DNA of 64,000 bases from Cellulosimicrobium composti (GCF_009711085.1 NZ_WMKA01000006.1:95716-159715), one strand, 5' to 3'. Numbered from the stretch's first letter, positions 35,983 to 46,553 are shown. Notes: generated from the sequence alone by a model not told the origin. Numbers and translations are program-made.

Positions 35983-37622
35983 CGAGCTCCTCCGGCACAC
36001 CCGGTTCCGGGCACGGCGACGGCGCCGCGCTGGACGGCCTGATCGACCCCGAGAACCCGGCCGCGACGTACGTCCTCGAGCCGGACGTCGTGGCCCCCCT
36101 CGCGCGCCGCCTCGTCACGGGCAACGAGGCGGGCATGCACCGCTCGGTCCTCCCGTTCACGGGCGCGCCCCTCGCCGCGATCCCCGTGTCCTCCACCGAC
36201 GACGTCGCCCGCGCCGTCGAGCGCGCCCGCGCCGCGCAGCCCGCCTGGGCCGCGCGGTCCGTGCGCGAGCGCGCGGCGGTGGTGCGCCGGTTCGGCGAGC
36301 TCGTGCTCGCGCGCCAGTCGGACGGCCTCGACCTCGTCCAGATGGAGTCGGGCAAGTCGCGGCGCAGCGCGTTCGAGGAGGTCGCGGACGTCGCGATCCT
36401 CACGCGCCATTACGCCCAGCGCGGGCCGCGCTACCTCGCGGACCGGCGCGCGCCCGGGATGCTGCCCGTCCTGACGGGGACGCGCGTGCACCGCCGCCCG
36501 GTCGGGGTCGTCGGTGTCATCGCACCGTGGAACTACCCGCTGACGCTCGCGTTCGCCGAGGCCGTGCCCGCGCTCGTGGCGGGCAACGCCGTCGTGCTCA
36601 AGCCGGACCTGCAGACGACGCTCACCGCCCTGTGGGGTGCCGAGCTGCTCGAGGAGGCGGGCCTGCCCGCGGACCTCTTCCTCGTCGTCGCGGGCGGCGG
36701 GGACGTCGGTGCCGCGCTCACCGACCACGTGGACCACATCGCGTTCACCGGCTCGACGGCCACGGGACGCAAGGTCGCGGCGCGCGCGGGAGAGCGGCTC
36801 ATCGGCGCGACGCTCGAGCTCGGCGGCAAGAACCCGCTCTACGTCGCGGCGGACGCCGACGTGCGCGCGGCCGCACGCGGCGCGGTGCGCGCGTGCTTCT
36901 CGAACTCCGGCCAGCTCTGCGTGTCGATCGAGCGCCTCGTGCTGCACGAGGACGTCGCGGACGCGTTCCTCGACGAGTTCGTGCCGCTCGTGCGCGAGAT
37001 GCGGCTCGGCGCGGGCCTCGACTACTCCGCGGACATGGGCTCGCTCACGTCGCAGGACCAGCTCGACCGGGTCGTCGCGCACGTCGAGGACGCGATCGCC
37101 CGGGGCGCGCGCGTCCTCGCGGGCGGCGTGCACCGGGCCGACATCGGGCCGTGGTTCTACGCGCCCACCGTCCTCGACGACGTGCCCGACGACGCCGCGT
37201 GCGCCCGGGAGGAGACGTTCGGCCCGGTCGTGGCCGTGCGCCGCGTCGCGAGCGACGACGAGGCCGTGCGCGTCATGAACGACTCCGAGCTCGGGCTCAA
37301 CGCGAGCGTCTGGACGCGCGACGTCGCGCGCGGCCGGCGGATCGCGGCGCGCGTCGAGGCGGGGACGGTCAACGTCAACGACGGGTACTCGTCCGCGTGG
37401 GGGTCCGTCGGGGCGCCGATGGGCGGGTTCAAGGCGTCGGGGCTGGGGCGCCGGCACGGGCGCGAGGGGATCGAGGCGCTCACCGAGGCGCAGACGATCT
37501 CCGTGCAGCGCGGCGCGAACCAGGGCCTCACGCTCGACACGCTGTACCAGCTCGGCGGCGAGCTCCCGAGCAAGGTCCTCACGTCCGCGCTCGACGTCAT
37601 GCGCCGCCTGCGGATGCCCTGA
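35979..37622 (+). CDS. Succinic semialdehyde dehydrogenase (NAD(P)+)
   Basis: The 547-residue aldehyde dehydrogenase resembles the actinobacterial succinic semialdehyde dehydrogenases that feed succinate from GABA or 2-oxoglutarate breakdown. Motifs: VGVIAPWNYPLTLAFAEAVP, HIAFTGSTATGRKVAARAGE, LGGKNPLYVAADADVRAAAR with the general-base glutamate just before, and FSNSGQLCVSIERL with the catalytic cysteine. GAPMGGFKASGLGRRHGREG closes the fold. The length agrees with the family. It overlaps the upstream GNAT gene. The exact aldehyde is inferred from family resemblance. Confidence 0.9.
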   Translation: MTSSSGTPGSGHGDGAALDGLIDPENPAATYVLEPDVVAPLARRLVTGNEAGMHRSVLPFTGAPLAAIPVSSTDDVARAVERARAAQPAWAARSVRERAAVVRRFGELVLARQSDGLDLVQMESGKSRRSAFEEVADVAILTRHYAQRGPRYLADRRAPGMLPVLTGTRVHRRPVGVVGVIAPWNYPLTLAFAEAVPALVAGNAVVLKPDLQTTLTALWGAELLEEAGLPADLFLVVAGGGDVGAALTDHVDHIAFTGSTATGRKVAARAGERLIGATLELGGKNPLYVAADADVRAAARGAVRACFSNSGQLCVSIERLVLHEDVADAFLDEFVPLVREMRLGAGLDYSADMGSLTSQDQLDRVVAHVEDAIARGARVLAGGVHRADIGPWFYAPTVLDDVPDDAACAREETFGPVVAVRRVASDDEAVRVMNDSELGLNASVWTRDVARGRRIAARVEAGTVNVNDGYSSAWGSVGAPMGGFKASGLGRRHGREGIEALTEAQTISVQRGANQGLTLDTLYQLGGELPSKVLTSALDVMRRLRMP

Positions 37623-37688
37623 GCAGCCCGCTCGGGTGCACGGACCGGGCGGGTCGGGTGTCCCGGCCCGGCCGGCCCGGCGCCGGGT

Positions 37689-38345
37689 TCAGCGACGTAC
37701 GGCGTCGAGCAGGGCCTTCGTCGCCGCGGGGACCTCGCGCACGCGGTAGAGCACGGCCTTCCACGGCTCCACGCTCGCCGCGCTGACGCCGACCCCCACG
37801 GCGTCGAGGCCCGCGACGCGGCACGAGAACAGCGTGCGCGGCAGGTGGTAGCCCTGCGTCACGACCACCGCCGCGCCGAGGCCGAGCTCCGACACCGCGC
37901 GCGTGCACGTCGCGTGCGTGTCGTAGCCCTCGCGGTCGAGCACGATCGCGTCGTCGGGCACGCCGCGGTCCAGGAGCCACGCGCGCATCGAGCCGGGCTC
38001 GTCGTAGTCGTCGTGCGCGTCGCCGCTCACGAGCACGACGGGGGCGAGGCCCCGCGCCCAGAGGTCCGCGGCGGCGTCGAGCCGGCGCCGCAGGTAGGTG
38101 GACGGCGTGCCGTCCGGCCGCAGCCCCGCGCCGGGCACGACGATCGCGTCACGCTCGGGCACGGCGTCCGCCGCGACCACGCGGGTGCGCCCGACGGCCT
38201 GCACGACGACGAACGGCGCCAGCACGACCACCGCGAGCCCGGCGGCCGTCCACAGGGTGGAGCGCCGCCGTCGTGCACCGCGGGGCCGGACCCTCGACGC
38301 CCGTGGGGATGCGACGGAGCGCGGGGCCGGCGGGTCGTCGGTCAC
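37689..38345 (-). CDS. YdcF/SanA-family membrane protein (DUF218)
   Basis: The 218-residue protein has a basic N-terminus, one membrane helix (TAAGLAVVVLAPFVVVQAVG, about 30-50) and an external DUF218 domain. The domain shows DAIVVPGAGLRPDGTPSTYL, VVLVSGDAHDDYDEPGSMRA, DREGYDTHATCTRAV and VVTQGYHLPRTLFSC, the family signature. SanA/YdcF proteins affect envelope barrier function; their chemistry is unknown. GTG 38345 follows a TAGGGT hexamer by six bases. It lies convergent to the dehydrogenase gene. Confidence 0.9.
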   Translation of the reverse strand: MTDDPPAPRSVASPRASRVRPRGARRRRSTLWTAAGLAVVVLAPFVVVQAVGRTRVVAADAVPERDAIVVPGAGLRPDGTPSTYLRRRLDAAADLWARGLAPVVLVSGDAHDDYDEPGSMRAWLLDRGVPDDAIVLDREGYDTHATCTRAVSELGLGAAVVVTQGYHLPRTLFSCRVAGLDAVGVGVSAASVEPWKAVLYRVREVPAATKALLDAVRR

Positions 38346-38357
38346 GGCCCGACCCTA
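38346..38357 (-). promoter_or_regulatory. -10 element of a predicted leaderless YdcF-gene promoter
   Basis: On the minus strand TAGGGT (complement of 38352-38357) and six bases precede GTG 38345. Confidence 0.65.
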
Positions 38358-38359
38358 GC

Positions 38360-38382
38360 GCCGACCATGCGCTCGTAGCCCG
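38360..38382. repeat. Solitary left arm of the palindromic repeat family
   Basis: CGCCGACCATGCGCTCGTAG resembles the left arm of the adjacent full copy E but has no matching right arm. It suggests a partial duplication or a decayed copy. Confidence 0.6.
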
Positions 38383-38443
38383 CCGACCATGCTCTTGTCG
38401 CCCGTCGAGCGTCCGCGACGGGAGACAAGCACATGTTCGGCGG
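38380..38443. repeat. Intergenic inverted-repeat element, copy E
   Basis: CCGCCGACCATGCTCTTGTC on the left pairs with GACAAGCACATGTTCGGCGG on the right, with inner GCCCGTC/GACGGGA arms. The arms differ in sequence from other copies but keep pairing (CTTGTC with GACAAG), which points to selection on the fold. It lies just beyond the 3' end of the DUF4031-HD gene. Confidence 0.9.
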
Positions 38444-38444
38444 G

Positions 38445-39398
38445 TCAGGTGGGGGAGTCGAGGGCCGCGAGCTCCGCGGTGAGGTTCGCGCGGGCACGCT
38501 CCTCCCAGCGCGTCGCGCCCTCGGCCGTGCGGAGCAGCGCGTCGCCCGCGAGCAGCGCGCGCAGGACGGCGGCGCGGCCGGTGCGGAACGCGTCGTCGGG
38601 CACGTGCGCGTACTCGGCGCGCACCTGGCGCACGTACCGTGCGTACCGGTCGGGCGCCGACGCGAGGACCGCGAGGTCCGCGTCGGACACGAGGGCCCCG
38701 GTCCGGTCGTCGGCGGCGGGGGAGTGGTCCGTCGTGACGAGCACCAGCCGCACCACCTCGTCGACCGCACCCGCGTCGAGCCGCCCCGCCAGCCGGGCCC
38801 CGGCGAGCGCGGCCGACCGCTCCTCGTCCCGGCCCGCCTCGCCGTCGTGCACCGCGTCGTGGAACCACAGCGCGAGCTGCGTCACCCCGGGCGTCGTGGC
38901 GCCGGGAGCCGACGGCGCACCCGTCCCCGCGTGCCCGGGCGAGCCCGCGGCGTCGGGCACGCCCGGCGGACGCCCCTCCAGGAGCGCGAGCGAGTCGAGC
39001 GCGTGCACGAGGTGCTCGGGACCGTGGTAGACGCGGTGCGGCTCGTGCCAGCGCTCGACCAGTTCGACGCCGACCTCGCGCGCGCCCGGCAGGAGCGCGT
39101 CCCACCGGGCGAGCAGCGCGTCCGCCTTCGCCGCACGACGCGCCCGGCCCGGCACGCGCAGGCCGGACGCGCCGAGCCGACGCGCGAGCTCGCGGCCCCC
39201 AACCGGCACCGCGCCCGCCGCGACCGCGACGTCGTACCGCTCGGCCGCGACGTCGTAGTGGTCGAGGTCGAACGCGCGCGGGCTCACGCCGATGCTCGCG
39301 GCGAACGCGTGCAGCTCGGCGAGCGACGTGTCCGAGACGAGATGGCTGAACAGCGTCCCGTGCGCGGGCCACGCGGGCGGGTCGATGAGAACGGTCAC
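38445..39398 (-). CDS. DUF4031 domain fused to an HD-type phosphohydrolase-like domain
   Basis: The 317-residue protein starts with a DUF4031 domain (about 1-90: TVLIDPPAWPAHGTLFSHLV, RAFDLDHYDVAAERY). An HD-like metal-dependent hydrolase domain follows (about 100-315: VELVERWHEPHRVYHGPEHL, TQLALWFHDAVHDGEAGRDE, VLVTTDHSPAADDRTG). The paired histidines and WFHDAVHD suggest a metal centre. The fusion may process a nucleotide or a damaged metabolite, but no function is known to me. GTG 39398 is inferred from the conserved start of DUF4031. Confidence 0.8.
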   Translation of the reverse strand: MTVLIDPPAWPAHGTLFSHLVSDTSLAELHAFAASIGVSPRAFDLDHYDVAAERYDVAVAAGAVPVGGRELARRLGASGLRVPGRARRAAKADALLARWDALLPGAREVGVELVERWHEPHRVYHGPEHLVHALDSLALLEGRPPGVPDAAGSPGHAGTGAPSAPGATTPGVTQLALWFHDAVHDGEAGRDEERSAALAGARLAGRLDAGAVDEVVRLVLVTTDHSPAADDRTGALVSDADLAVLASAPDRYARYVRQVRAEYAHVPDDAFRTGRAAVLRALLAGDALLRTAEGATRWEERARANLTAELAALDSPT

Positions 39399-39468
39399 CG
39401 CCCGAGCATCCCACCGCCGACGCGACCGCGCGGCGGCGTCCGACCCGGCGGGGTCGGGCGCGTTCCCG

Positions 39469-40728
39469 TCAGCCGGCGCGGGACGCGGCCTCGACGGCCT
39501 CCACGCACTGGCGTGCGATGGCGAGCTCCTCCATGGTCGGCACGACCATGACGAGCGTGCTCGTCCAGTCGGGCGAGACGACGCGCGGCTCGCCGGACTG
39601 CACGGCGTTGCGCTCCGGGTCGACGGCAAGGCCGAGCGGCTCCAGGCCCTCGACGACGGCGGCGCGCACGTGCGCGTCGTTCTCGCCGACGCCCGCCGTG
39701 AACGCGAGGACGTCGACGCGGCCGAGCACGGCGTGGTAGGCGCCGACGTACTTGCGCAGCCGGTGGATGTACACCTCGAACGCCTGGCGCGCGTCCTCGT
39801 CACCGGCGTCGATGAGCCGGCGCAGCTCGCGGAAGTCGTTGACGCCGGACAGGCCCTTGACGCCCGAGCGCTTGTTGAACAGGTCGTCGATCTCGTCGAT
39901 GCTCATGCCCGCGTTGCGCGCGAGGTGGAACACGACCGCCGCGTCGATGTCGCCGGTGCGGGTGCCCATGACGAGGCCCTCCAGCGGGGTCATGCCCATC
40001 GACGTGTCCACTGCGACGCCGCCGCGCACGGCCGACGCGGACGCGCCGTTGCCGAGGTGCAGCACGATCGTGTTGAGCCCCTCGATGCGGCGCCCGAGGA
40101 CGCGCGCGACCTTGCCGGACACGTACTGGTGGCTCGTGCCGTGGAAGCCGTACCGGCGCACGCCGTGCTCCTGCGCGACGGCCCGGTCGAGCGCGTACGT
40201 GGACGCGGCGTCGGGGAGCGTCGAGAAGAACGCGGTGTCGAACACGGCGACGTGCGGCACGTCCGGCAGCAGCTCGCGCGCGACCTCGATGCCCTTGACG
40301 TTCGGCGGGTTGTGCAGGGGCGCGAGGGGCGACAGGTCGGAGATCTGGCGCACGACCTCGTCGTCCACGAGCACGGGCGACGAGAACACGGCACCGCCGT
40401 GCACGACGCGGTGGCCGACCGCGTACACGTCGGCGTCCGCGAGCGTGGGGCCGACCTCGTCGAACAGGCCGAGGGCGATGCGCAGCGCCTCGCCGTGGTC
40501 CGCGACCGGCTCCTCGCGCGTCGTCGTGTTCCCGGCGAACCGGTGCTTGATGATGCCGGAGTCCTCGCCGATGCGCTCGATCGTGCCGGCGGCGATGGCC
40601 TCGCCGCCGACGGGGTTGACGAGCTGGTACTTGAGCGAGGACGACCCCGAGTTCATGACGAGCACGGACCCGTGCGCGCCGTACGCGCTGTAAGGGTTCG
40701 GGCGCTCGCCCTCGGGCAGGATCGTCAT
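39469..40728 (-). CDS. ackA: Acetate kinase
   Basis: AckA makes ATP and acetate from acetyl phosphate. The 419-residue ASKHA enzyme has [18 protein letters not shown] at the N-terminus, [12 protein letters not shown] with a substrate histidine, [30 protein letters not shown] and [20 protein letters not shown], all diagnostic. It begins inside the stop of pta (overlap of four bases) and is the last gene of the xfp-pta-ackA operon, so acetyl phosphate from phosphoketolase is turned directly into ATP. Confidence 0.96.
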   Translation of the reverse strand: MTILPEGERPNPYSAYGAHGSVLVMNSGSSSLKYQLVNPVGGEAIAAGTIERIGEDSGIIKHRFAGNTTTREEPVADHGEALRIALGLFDEVGPTLADADVYAVGHRVVHGGAVFSSPVLVDDEVVRQISDLSPLAPLHNPPNVKGIEVARELLPDVPHVAVFDTAFFSTLPDAASTYALDRAVAQEHGVRRYGFHGTSHQYVSGKVARVLGRRIEGLNTIVLHLGNGASASAVRGGVAVDTSMGMTPLEGLVMGTRTGDIDAAVVFHLARNAGMSIDEIDDLFNKRSGVKGLSGVNDFRELRRLIDAGDEDARQAFEVYIHRLRKYVGAYHAVLGRVDVLAFTAGVGENDAHVRAAVVEGLEPLGLAVDPERNAVQSGEPRVVSPDWTSTLVMVVPTMEELAIARQCVEAVEAASRAG

Positions 40729-42923
40729 GAGGTGGCTCCCTGGGGGACGGGGGTCGTGGACGGGGCGGGCACGTCGGCCGGGGCCTGCGCCTGGATCGCG
40801 GTGATGGCGACGGTGTTGACGATGTCCTGCACGAGCGCGCCGCGCGAGAGGTCGTTCACCGGCTTGTTGAGGCCCTGGAGGACCGGTCCGACCGCGACGG
40901 CGCCCGCGGAGCGCTGCACGGCCTTGTAGGTGTTGTTGCCCGTGTTGAGGTCCGGGAAGATGAACACCGTCGCGCGGCCCGCGACGTCCGAGCCCGGCAT
41001 CTTCGACGCCGCGACGGACGCGTCCACGGCGGCGTCGTACTGGATCGGCCCCTCGACGAACAGGTCGGGGCGGCGCTCGCGGACGAGCGCCGTGCCGCGT
41101 CGCACCTTGTCGACGTCGGCGCCCGAGCCGGACTCGCCCGTCGAGTACGACAGCATCGCGACCCGCTGGTCCACGCCGAACTGCTGCGCGGTCGCGGCCG
41201 ACGAGATCGCGATGTCCGCGAGCTGCTCGGCCGTCGGGTCGGGGATGACGGCGCAGTCGCCGTACACGAGCACGCGGTCCTGCAGGCACATGAGGAACAC
41301 GGACGACACGACGGAGACGCCGGGCTGGGTCTTGATGATCTCGAACGACGGCTTGATGGTGTGCGCCGTCGTGTGCTTCGCCCCCGAGACCATGCCGTCC
41401 GCGAGCCCGAGGTGGACCATCATCGTGCCGAAGTACGACACGTCCTGGACGCGCTCGCGCGCCTCCTCGAGCGTCATGCCCTTGTGCGCGCGCAGGCGCT
41501 GGTACTCCGCGGAGAAGCGCTCGACGAGCTCCGGGTCGTGCGGGCTGACGACGTGCGCGGCGTCGATGTCGAGGCCGAGCTCGGCCGCGCGGGCCCGCAC
41601 CTTCTGCTCGTCGCCGAGGATCGTCAGCTCGGCGACATGGCGGCCGAGGAGCGTCGACGCGGCGCGCAGGATGCGGTCGTCGTCGCCCTCGGGCAGCACG
41701 ACGTGCTTGCGGTCCGCGCGGGCACGCGAGAGCAGCTCGTACTCGAACATGAGCGGCGTGACGACCTCGGGGCGCGGCACGTCGAGACCCGCGAGGAGCG
41801 CCGCGCCGTCGACGCTCTGCTCGAACAGCGCGAGCGCCGTGTCGACCTTGCGCTGCGACTCCTTGGTCACGCGGCCGCGCGCGCTCGCGGCGGCGCTCGC
41901 GGAGCGGAACGTCCCGAGGTCGGTGCGGATGATCGGCAGGCTCGGGTCGAGGTCCGCGACGAGGCGCGCCGTCGACTCGGGCGGGAAGAACCCGCCGTTG
42001 AGGATGACGCCGGCGAGCGACGGGAACCCGGACGCGGAGTGCGCCGCGAGCAGCCCGATGAGGATGTCCACGCGGTCGCCGGGCGTGATGACGACGGCGC
42101 CGTCGGTGAGCCGGTCGAGGAGGTGCTCGAACGACATGGCGCCGACGAGCAGGTCGGTGGCCTCGCGGCCGAGGAGCGCCTCCTCGCCGAACGCGAGCGA
42201 CCCGCCCACGGCCTCCATGAGCGCGCGCACGGTCGGGGCGTCGAGGAACGGGTCCTCGGGCACCGCCCAGCCGGGCAGTCGCGTGCCCGGTGCGTGGTCC
42301 GCCGTCGTGCCCGACGCCGTCCCCGCCCCGGCGATCGGCTCGCCGTCCGGGCCGAGCGCGCCGAGCAGGGCGCGCACCGCGTCGAGGTCGCCCGGGTCGA
42401 CGCGGTTCGCGACGACGCCGATCGGCTGCGCGTGCTGCGACCGGAGCTCGGCGACGCTCACCTCGATGAGGTTGCCCACGGCGTCGGGCGTGCGTCCCTT
42501 GCCGGACACGACGAGGAGGACCGGCGCGCCGAGGTTCGCCGCGACGCGCGCGTTGAACGACAGCTCGGTGGGGCCCGCGACGTCGGTGTAGTCCGTCCCG
42601 ACCACCACGACGAAGTCGCACTGGCTCGCGACCTCGTGGTACCGCGCGACGATCTGCGAGAGCGCGGCCTCCGGGTCGGCGTGCACGTCCTCGTACGTGA
42701 CGCCGATCGCCTGGTCCGCGGTGAGCTCCACGCCGTCGTGCGCGAGCAGGAGCTCGAGCACGTAGTCCTGCACGTCCGGGCCCGCGGCCCGGGTGACCGG
42801 CCGGAAGACCCCGACCCGCTGGACCTTGCGGACCAGCAGGTCGAGGACCCCCAGCGCGATCGTGGACTTGCCCGTCTCGCCCTCGGGCGAGGTGATGTAG
42901 ATGCTGCGAGCGGTGTCGCTCAC
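40725..42923 (-). CDS. pta: Phosphate acetyltransferase (long form with N-terminal P-loop domain)
   Basis: Pta interconverts acetyl-CoA and acetyl phosphate. The 732-residue protein has an N-terminal BioD-like P-loop domain ([20 protein letters not shown]), then a DRTGG domain around residues 240-380 ([20 protein letters not shown]). The catalytic PTA domain occupies about 400-720 ([60 protein letters not shown]). This is the enterobacterial-type long Pta. The GTG start overlaps the xfp stop by four bases and its stop overlaps ackA. Confidence 0.95.
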   Translation of the reverse strand: MSDTARSIYITSPEGETGKSTIALGVLDLLVRKVQRVGVFRPVTRAAGPDVQDYVLELLLAHDGVELTADQAIGVTYEDVHADPEAALSQIVARYHEVASQCDFVVVVGTDYTDVAGPTELSFNARVAANLGAPVLLVVSGKGRTPDAVGNLIEVSVAELRSQHAQPIGVVANRVDPGDLDAVRALLGALGPDGEPIAGAGTASGTTADHAPGTRLPGWAVPEDPFLDAPTVRALMEAVGGSLAFGEEALLGREATDLLVGAMSFEHLLDRLTDGAVVITPGDRVDILIGLLAAHSASGFPSLAGVILNGGFFPPESTARLVADLDPSLPIIRTDLGTFRSASAAASARGRVTKESQRKVDTALALFEQSVDGAALLAGLDVPRPEVVTPLMFEYELLSRARADRKHVVLPEGDDDRILRAASTLLGRHVAELTILGDEQKVRARAAELGLDIDAAHVVSPHDPELVERFSAEYQRLRAHKGMTLEEARERVQDVSYFGTMMVHLGLADGMVSGAKHTTAHTIKPSFEIIKTQPGVSVVSSVFLMCLQDRVLVYGDCAVIPDPTAEQLADIAISSAATAQQFGVDQRVAMLSYSTGESGSGADVDKVRRGTALVRERRPDLFVEGPIQYDAAVDASVAASKMPGSDVAGRATVFIFPDLNTGNNTYKAVQRSAGAVAVGPVLQGLNKPVNDLSRGALVQDIVNTVAITAIQAQAPADVPAPSTTPVPQGATS

Positions 42924-45415
42924 TCGTTGTCTCCTCCGGTGTCCTGCGCAGCGGCGCTCGCGCCGTTGTACTGCGGACCGCCCTCCTCGGTCGCCGTCTC
43001 GCCGACGTCGGGCCAGACCCAGTCGCGGACCTCGGGGATGTCCTCCCCGTGCTCGCGCGTGTACTGGCGGGCCGCGAGCCGGGCGTCGACCATCTCCTGG
43101 CGCAGCCCGGCGTACGTGGAGCGCAGGGACGGCACGCGGTCGATCACGTCGATCACGAGGTGGTAGCGGTCGATGTCGTTGAGCATCGCCATGTCGAACG
43201 GCGTGGTGGTGGTGCCCTCCTCCTTGTAGCCCCGCACGTGGATGTTGGGGTGGTTCGTGCGGCGGTACGTGAGCCGGTGGATCAGCCACGGGTACCCGTG
43301 GTAGTTGAAGATGACCGGCCTGTCGGTCGTGAACAGCGTGTCGAAGTCCTTGTCCGACAACCCGTGCGGGTGCTCGTTGGCGTCCTGCAGGCGCATGAGG
43401 TCCACGACGTTGACGACCCGGACCTTGAGGTCGGGGATGCGCCGCCGCAGGATGTCCGCCGCGGCGAGCACCTCGAGCGTCGGGACGTCGCCCGCCGAGC
43501 CGAGCACGACGTCCGGGTCCTCGCCCTCGACCTCGGTGCCCGCCCACTCCCAGATGCCGAGGCCGCGCGTGCAGTGCGCGATCGCCTCGTCCATGGACAG
43601 GAACTGCGGCGCGGGCTGCTTGCCCGCCACGACCACGTTGACGTACTGGCGCGAGCGCAGGCAGTGGTCGTAGGTCGAGAGCAGCGTGTTCGCGTCCGGC
43701 GGCAGGTAGACGCGGACGATCTCGGCCTTCTTGTTGACCACGTGGTCGATGAAGCCCGGGTCCTGGTGGCTGAAGCCGTTGTGGTCCTGGCGCCACACGT
43801 GGCTCGACAGCAGGTAGTTGAGGCTCGCGACGGGCCGGCGCCACGGGATGTGGTTGGTCACCTTGAGCCACTTCGCGTGCTGGTTGAACATCGAGTCGAC
43901 GATGTGGATGAAGGCCTCGTAGCTCGTGAACAGGCCGTGCCGCCCGGTGAGCAGGTAGCCCTCGAGCCAGCCCTGGCACTGGTGCTCCGACAGCATCTCC
44001 ATGACCCGGCCGGCGCGCGCGAGGTGCTCGTCGACGTCGGGCCCGAAGAAGTCCGCGTTCCACTGCTTGTCCGTGACCTCGTACACGGCCTGGAGCCGGT
44101 TCGACGCCGTCTCGTCGGGCCCGAAGATCCGGAAGTTGTCCGGGTTCAGGCGCACGACGTCGGTGAGCCACTGGCCGAGGACGCGCGTCGCCTCCGCGAC
44201 GGCGCTGCCCGGGCCCTCGACGTCCACCGCGTAGTCGCGGAAGTCGGGAAGGCGAAGGTCCTTGAGCAGGAGACCGCCGTTCGCGTGCGGGTTGTCGCTC
44301 ATGCGCAGCGCGCCCTGCGGCGCGAGCGCGGCGACGTCGTCGACCAGGCGGCCGTCCTCGTCGAACAGCTCGTCGGCCCGGTAGGACTCGAGCCAGCCGC
44401 GCAGCACCTCCAGGTGCTCCGGGGTGTCCCGGGCGCTCGCGAGCGGCACCTGGTGCGCGCGCCACGAGTCCTCGGTCTTCTTGCCGTCGATGTCCGGCGG
44501 GCACGTCCAGCCCTTGGGCGTGCGGAAGACGATCATCGGCCACGCGGGGCGCTCGTCGTTGCCCGCGGCGGCGTCGGCCTTGATCTGCGCGATGTGGTTG
44601 AGGACCTCGTCGAGGAGCGTCGCGAAGCGCCGGTGCACCTCGACGTGGTCCTCGCCGTCGAACCCGCCCGTGAAGAAGTAGGGCGTGTGGCCGTAGCCGA
44701 TCATGAGGTCGCGCAGCTCGTCGTCGCTGATGCGCGCGAGCACCGTCGGGTTGGCGATCTTGTACCCGTTGAGGTGCAGGATCGGCAGGACGACGCCGTC
44801 GTTGCGCGCGTTGACGAACTTGTTCGAGTGCCAGCTCGTCGCGAGCGGGCCGGTCTCGGCCTCGCCGTCGCCCACGACCGCGGCGACCAGCAGGTCGGGG
44901 TTGTCGAACGCGGCGCCGTACGCGTGGGAGAGCGCGTAGCCGAGCTCGCCGCCCTCGTGGATCGACCCGGGCGTCTCCGGCGCGACGTGGCTCGGGATGC
45001 CGCCGGGGAAGGAGAACTGGCGGAAGAGCCGCCGCAGGCCCTCGGTGTCCTGCGTGACGTCCGAGTACGTCTCGGAGTACGTGCCCTCCAGGTACGCGTT
45101 CGCGACGAGGCCGGGGCCGCCGTGGCCCGGGCCCGCGACGTAGATCGTCGACTGGCGGCGCTGCGCGATCGCGCGGTTGAGGTGCGCGTAGAGGAAGTTC
45201 AGCCCGGGCGTCGTGCCCCAGTGGCCGAGGAGGCGGGGCTTGACGTGCTCGCGGTCCAGCGGGGTGCGCAGGAGCGGGTTGTCGAGCAGGTAGATCTGCC
45301 CGACGGACAGGTAGTTCGCCGCGCGCCACCATGCGTCGACGCGGCGCAGGGTGGCGTCGTCGAGGGGCTCGACCTCGGCGCTTCTCCAGGCGGTGGGCTC
45401 GGTGGTCGTGCTCAT
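42920..45415 (-). CDS. xfp: Xylulose-5-phosphate/fructose-6-phosphate phosphoketolase
   Basis: Phosphoketolase cleaves xylulose-5-phosphate or fructose-6-phosphate with phosphate to acetyl phosphate, using thiamine diphosphate. The 831-residue protein shows [33 protein letters not shown], the TPP region [40 protein letters not shown] and [20 protein letters not shown], all typical. It heads the operon with pta and ackA. The three enzymes give ATP and acetate, or acetyl-CoA, from sugar phosphates without loss of carbon. CAGGAGCG precedes ATG 45415. Confidence 0.96.
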   Translation of the reverse strand: MSTTTEPTAWRSAEVEPLDDATLRRVDAWWRAANYLSVGQIYLLDNPLLRTPLDREHVKPRLLGHWGTTPGLNFLYAHLNRAIAQRRQSTIYVAGPGHGGPGLVANAYLEGTYSETYSDVTQDTEGLRRLFRQFSFPGGIPSHVAPETPGSIHEGGELGYALSHAYGAAFDNPDLLVAAVVGDGEAETGPLATSWHSNKFVNARNDGVVLPILHLNGYKIANPTVLARISDDELRDLMIGYGHTPYFFTGGFDGEDHVEVHRRFATLLDEVLNHIAQIKADAAAGNDERPAWPMIVFRTPKGWTCPPDIDGKKTEDSWRAHQVPLASARDTPEHLEVLRGWLESYRADELFDEDGRLVDDVAALAPQGALRMSDNPHANGGLLLKDLRLPDFRDYAVDVEGPGSAVAEATRVLGQWLTDVVRLNPDNFRIFGPDETASNRLQAVYEVTDKQWNADFFGPDVDEHLARAGRVMEMLSEHQCQGWLEGYLLTGRHGLFTSYEAFIHIVDSMFNQHAKWLKVTNHIPWRRPVASLNYLLSSHVWRQDHNGFSHQDPGFIDHVVNKKAEIVRVYLPPDANTLLSTYDHCLRSRQYVNVVVAGKQPAPQFLSMDEAIAHCTRGLGIWEWAGTEVEGEDPDVVLGSAGDVPTLEVLAAADILRRRIPDLKVRVVNVVDLMRLQDANEHPHGLSDKDFDTLFTTDRPVIFNYHGYPWLIHRLTYRRTNHPNIHVRGYKEEGTTTTPFDMAMLNDIDRYHLVIDVIDRVPSLRSTYAGLRQEMVDARLAARQYTREHGEDIPEVRDWVWPDVGETATEEGGPQYNGASAAAQDTGGDNE

Positions 45416-45683
45416 CTCACGCTCCTGCAGGGGGAAGGGATTCGTGAACGACTACGGCTTCATACAACCGCATCGACCGGGGCGGTGCACGGTCCGTGAC
45501 GGCCGCCCGCGGTGTGACGTGCGTCGGGACGGGCACAAAGGGCCGAAGGTCCCGTCCGCCCGCCGCGCCGCCGGGGACGTCCGGCCCTCATCGCCCGGGC
45601 CCTCGCCGCTGCCGGGACCGCGCGCGGCGTGTGACGTTCGCCCGCGCGGGCCCGCGGATTCGGGGACTCGCCGCGGCCCCGGA

Positions 45684-45695
45684 TACCGTGGGCAC
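45684..45695 (+). promoter_or_regulatory. -10 element of a predicted leaderless SURF1 promoter
   Basis: TACCGT at 45684-45689 and six bases (gggcac) precede GTG 45696. The 268 bp between this site and the xfp start hold no further clear signal. Confidence 0.65.
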
Positions 45696-46553
45696 GTGCC
45701 CGAGCCCACCGCCCCCCGGTCCTTCTGGGCGGTCGCCCGCCAACCGCGCGTCGTCGGGCTGCTCGTGCTCTTCCTGCTGGCCGCGTTCGTCTGCGCGCGG
45801 CTCGGCGTCTGGCAGCTCGACCGCGCGCAGCAGCGCGCCGAGCTCGCGGCGCAGCAGGAGGCCGCGGAGGTCGAGGCGGCCGGGCCCGAGGGCGTCGGGG
45901 TGCTCCTGCCGCCGCAGTCCACGTTCCCCGGGGAGCTCGTCGGCCGGCAGGCGTGGGTCGAGGGCGAGTACGACGCCGACGGCCAGCTCCTCGTCGAGGG
46001 TCGTGCGCTCGACGGCCGCGTCGGCTACCTCGTCCTCACGCCGCTGCGCGTGACGGACGACGGCACGCAGGGCGCGTCGTGGGCCGAGCTCTCCGGAGCC
46101 CCCGTGCTGCCCGTGGTCCGCGGCTGGGTCGCGACCCCCGAGCAGGGCGCCGCGCTCGAGCCGCCGGCCGGCGTCGTGCGCGTGACCGGCTACCTCCAGG
46201 CGTCCGAGGCCGCGGGCCAGGGCGGCTCCGCGCCGGGGCTCACGGACTCCGTGTCGACGGGGGCGCTCGTCAACGAGTGGGGCGGGCCCATCTACTCGGG
46301 CTACCTCGTGCTCCGCTCGTCCGACCCCGAGCAGCCGCCCGCCGCCGACGGCGGTCCGGCGCAGCTCCCGCGCCCGACGATCGAGGGCGGGACCGGGCTC
46401 AACCTGCAGAACCTGTTCTACGCCCTGCAGTGGTGGGTGTTCGGCGGTTTCGCCGTGCTGCTGTGGGTGCGCCTCGTCCGTGACGAGGCCGCGGGCGTGC
46501 GCCGCCACGGCCGCCGCGAGAGCAGCGGCATCGCCGGTCTCCCCGGCGACTGA
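45696..46553 (+). CDS. SURF1-family cytochrome oxidase assembly protein
   Basis: SURF1 proteins help assemble heme-copper cytochrome c oxidase in the membrane. The 285-residue protein has an N-terminal membrane helix (VVGLLVLFLLAAFVCARLGV) with the family motif LGVWQLDRAQQRAELAA. The external domain has GRQAWVEGEYDADGQLLVEG and PVVRGWVATPEQG. A second helix near the C-terminus is LQWWVFGGFAVLLWVRL. The usual hairpin topology is complete. No other oxidase gene is adjacent. Confidence 0.9.
   Translation: MPEPTAPRSFWAVARQPRVVGLLVLFLLAAFVCARLGVWQLDRAQQRAELAAQQEAAEVEAAGPEGVGVLLPPQSTFPGELVGRQAWVEGEYDADGQLLVEGRALDGRVGYLVLTPLRVTDDGTQGASWAELSGAPVLPVVRGWVATPEQGAALEPPAGVVRVTGYLQASEAAGQGGSAPGLTDSVSTGALVNEWGGPIYSGYLVLRSSDPEQPPAADGGPAQLPRPTIEGGTGLNLQNLFYALQWWVFGGFAVLLWVRLVRDEAAGVRRHGRRESSGIAGLPGD

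Noticed and set aside
37623..37688. Possible terminator between the dehydrogenase and YdcF genes
   Set aside because: Several short GC-rich self-complementary runs overlap, but no single stem is clearly better than background in this composition.
43049..45499. Open frame of more than 800 codons on the plus strand opposite xfp
   Set aside because: Its composition is that of a reversed phosphoketolase gene (runs of Arg, Val, Glu, Asp) and it has no promoter or start context. xfp on the minus strand is unambiguous.
45416..45500. Rex- or CRP-like operator upstream of xfp (GTGAA ... TTCAT)
   Set aside because: The half-sites are short, unevenly spaced and do not match the TTGTGAAN4TTCACAA or TGTGAN6TCACA consensus closely enough to report.
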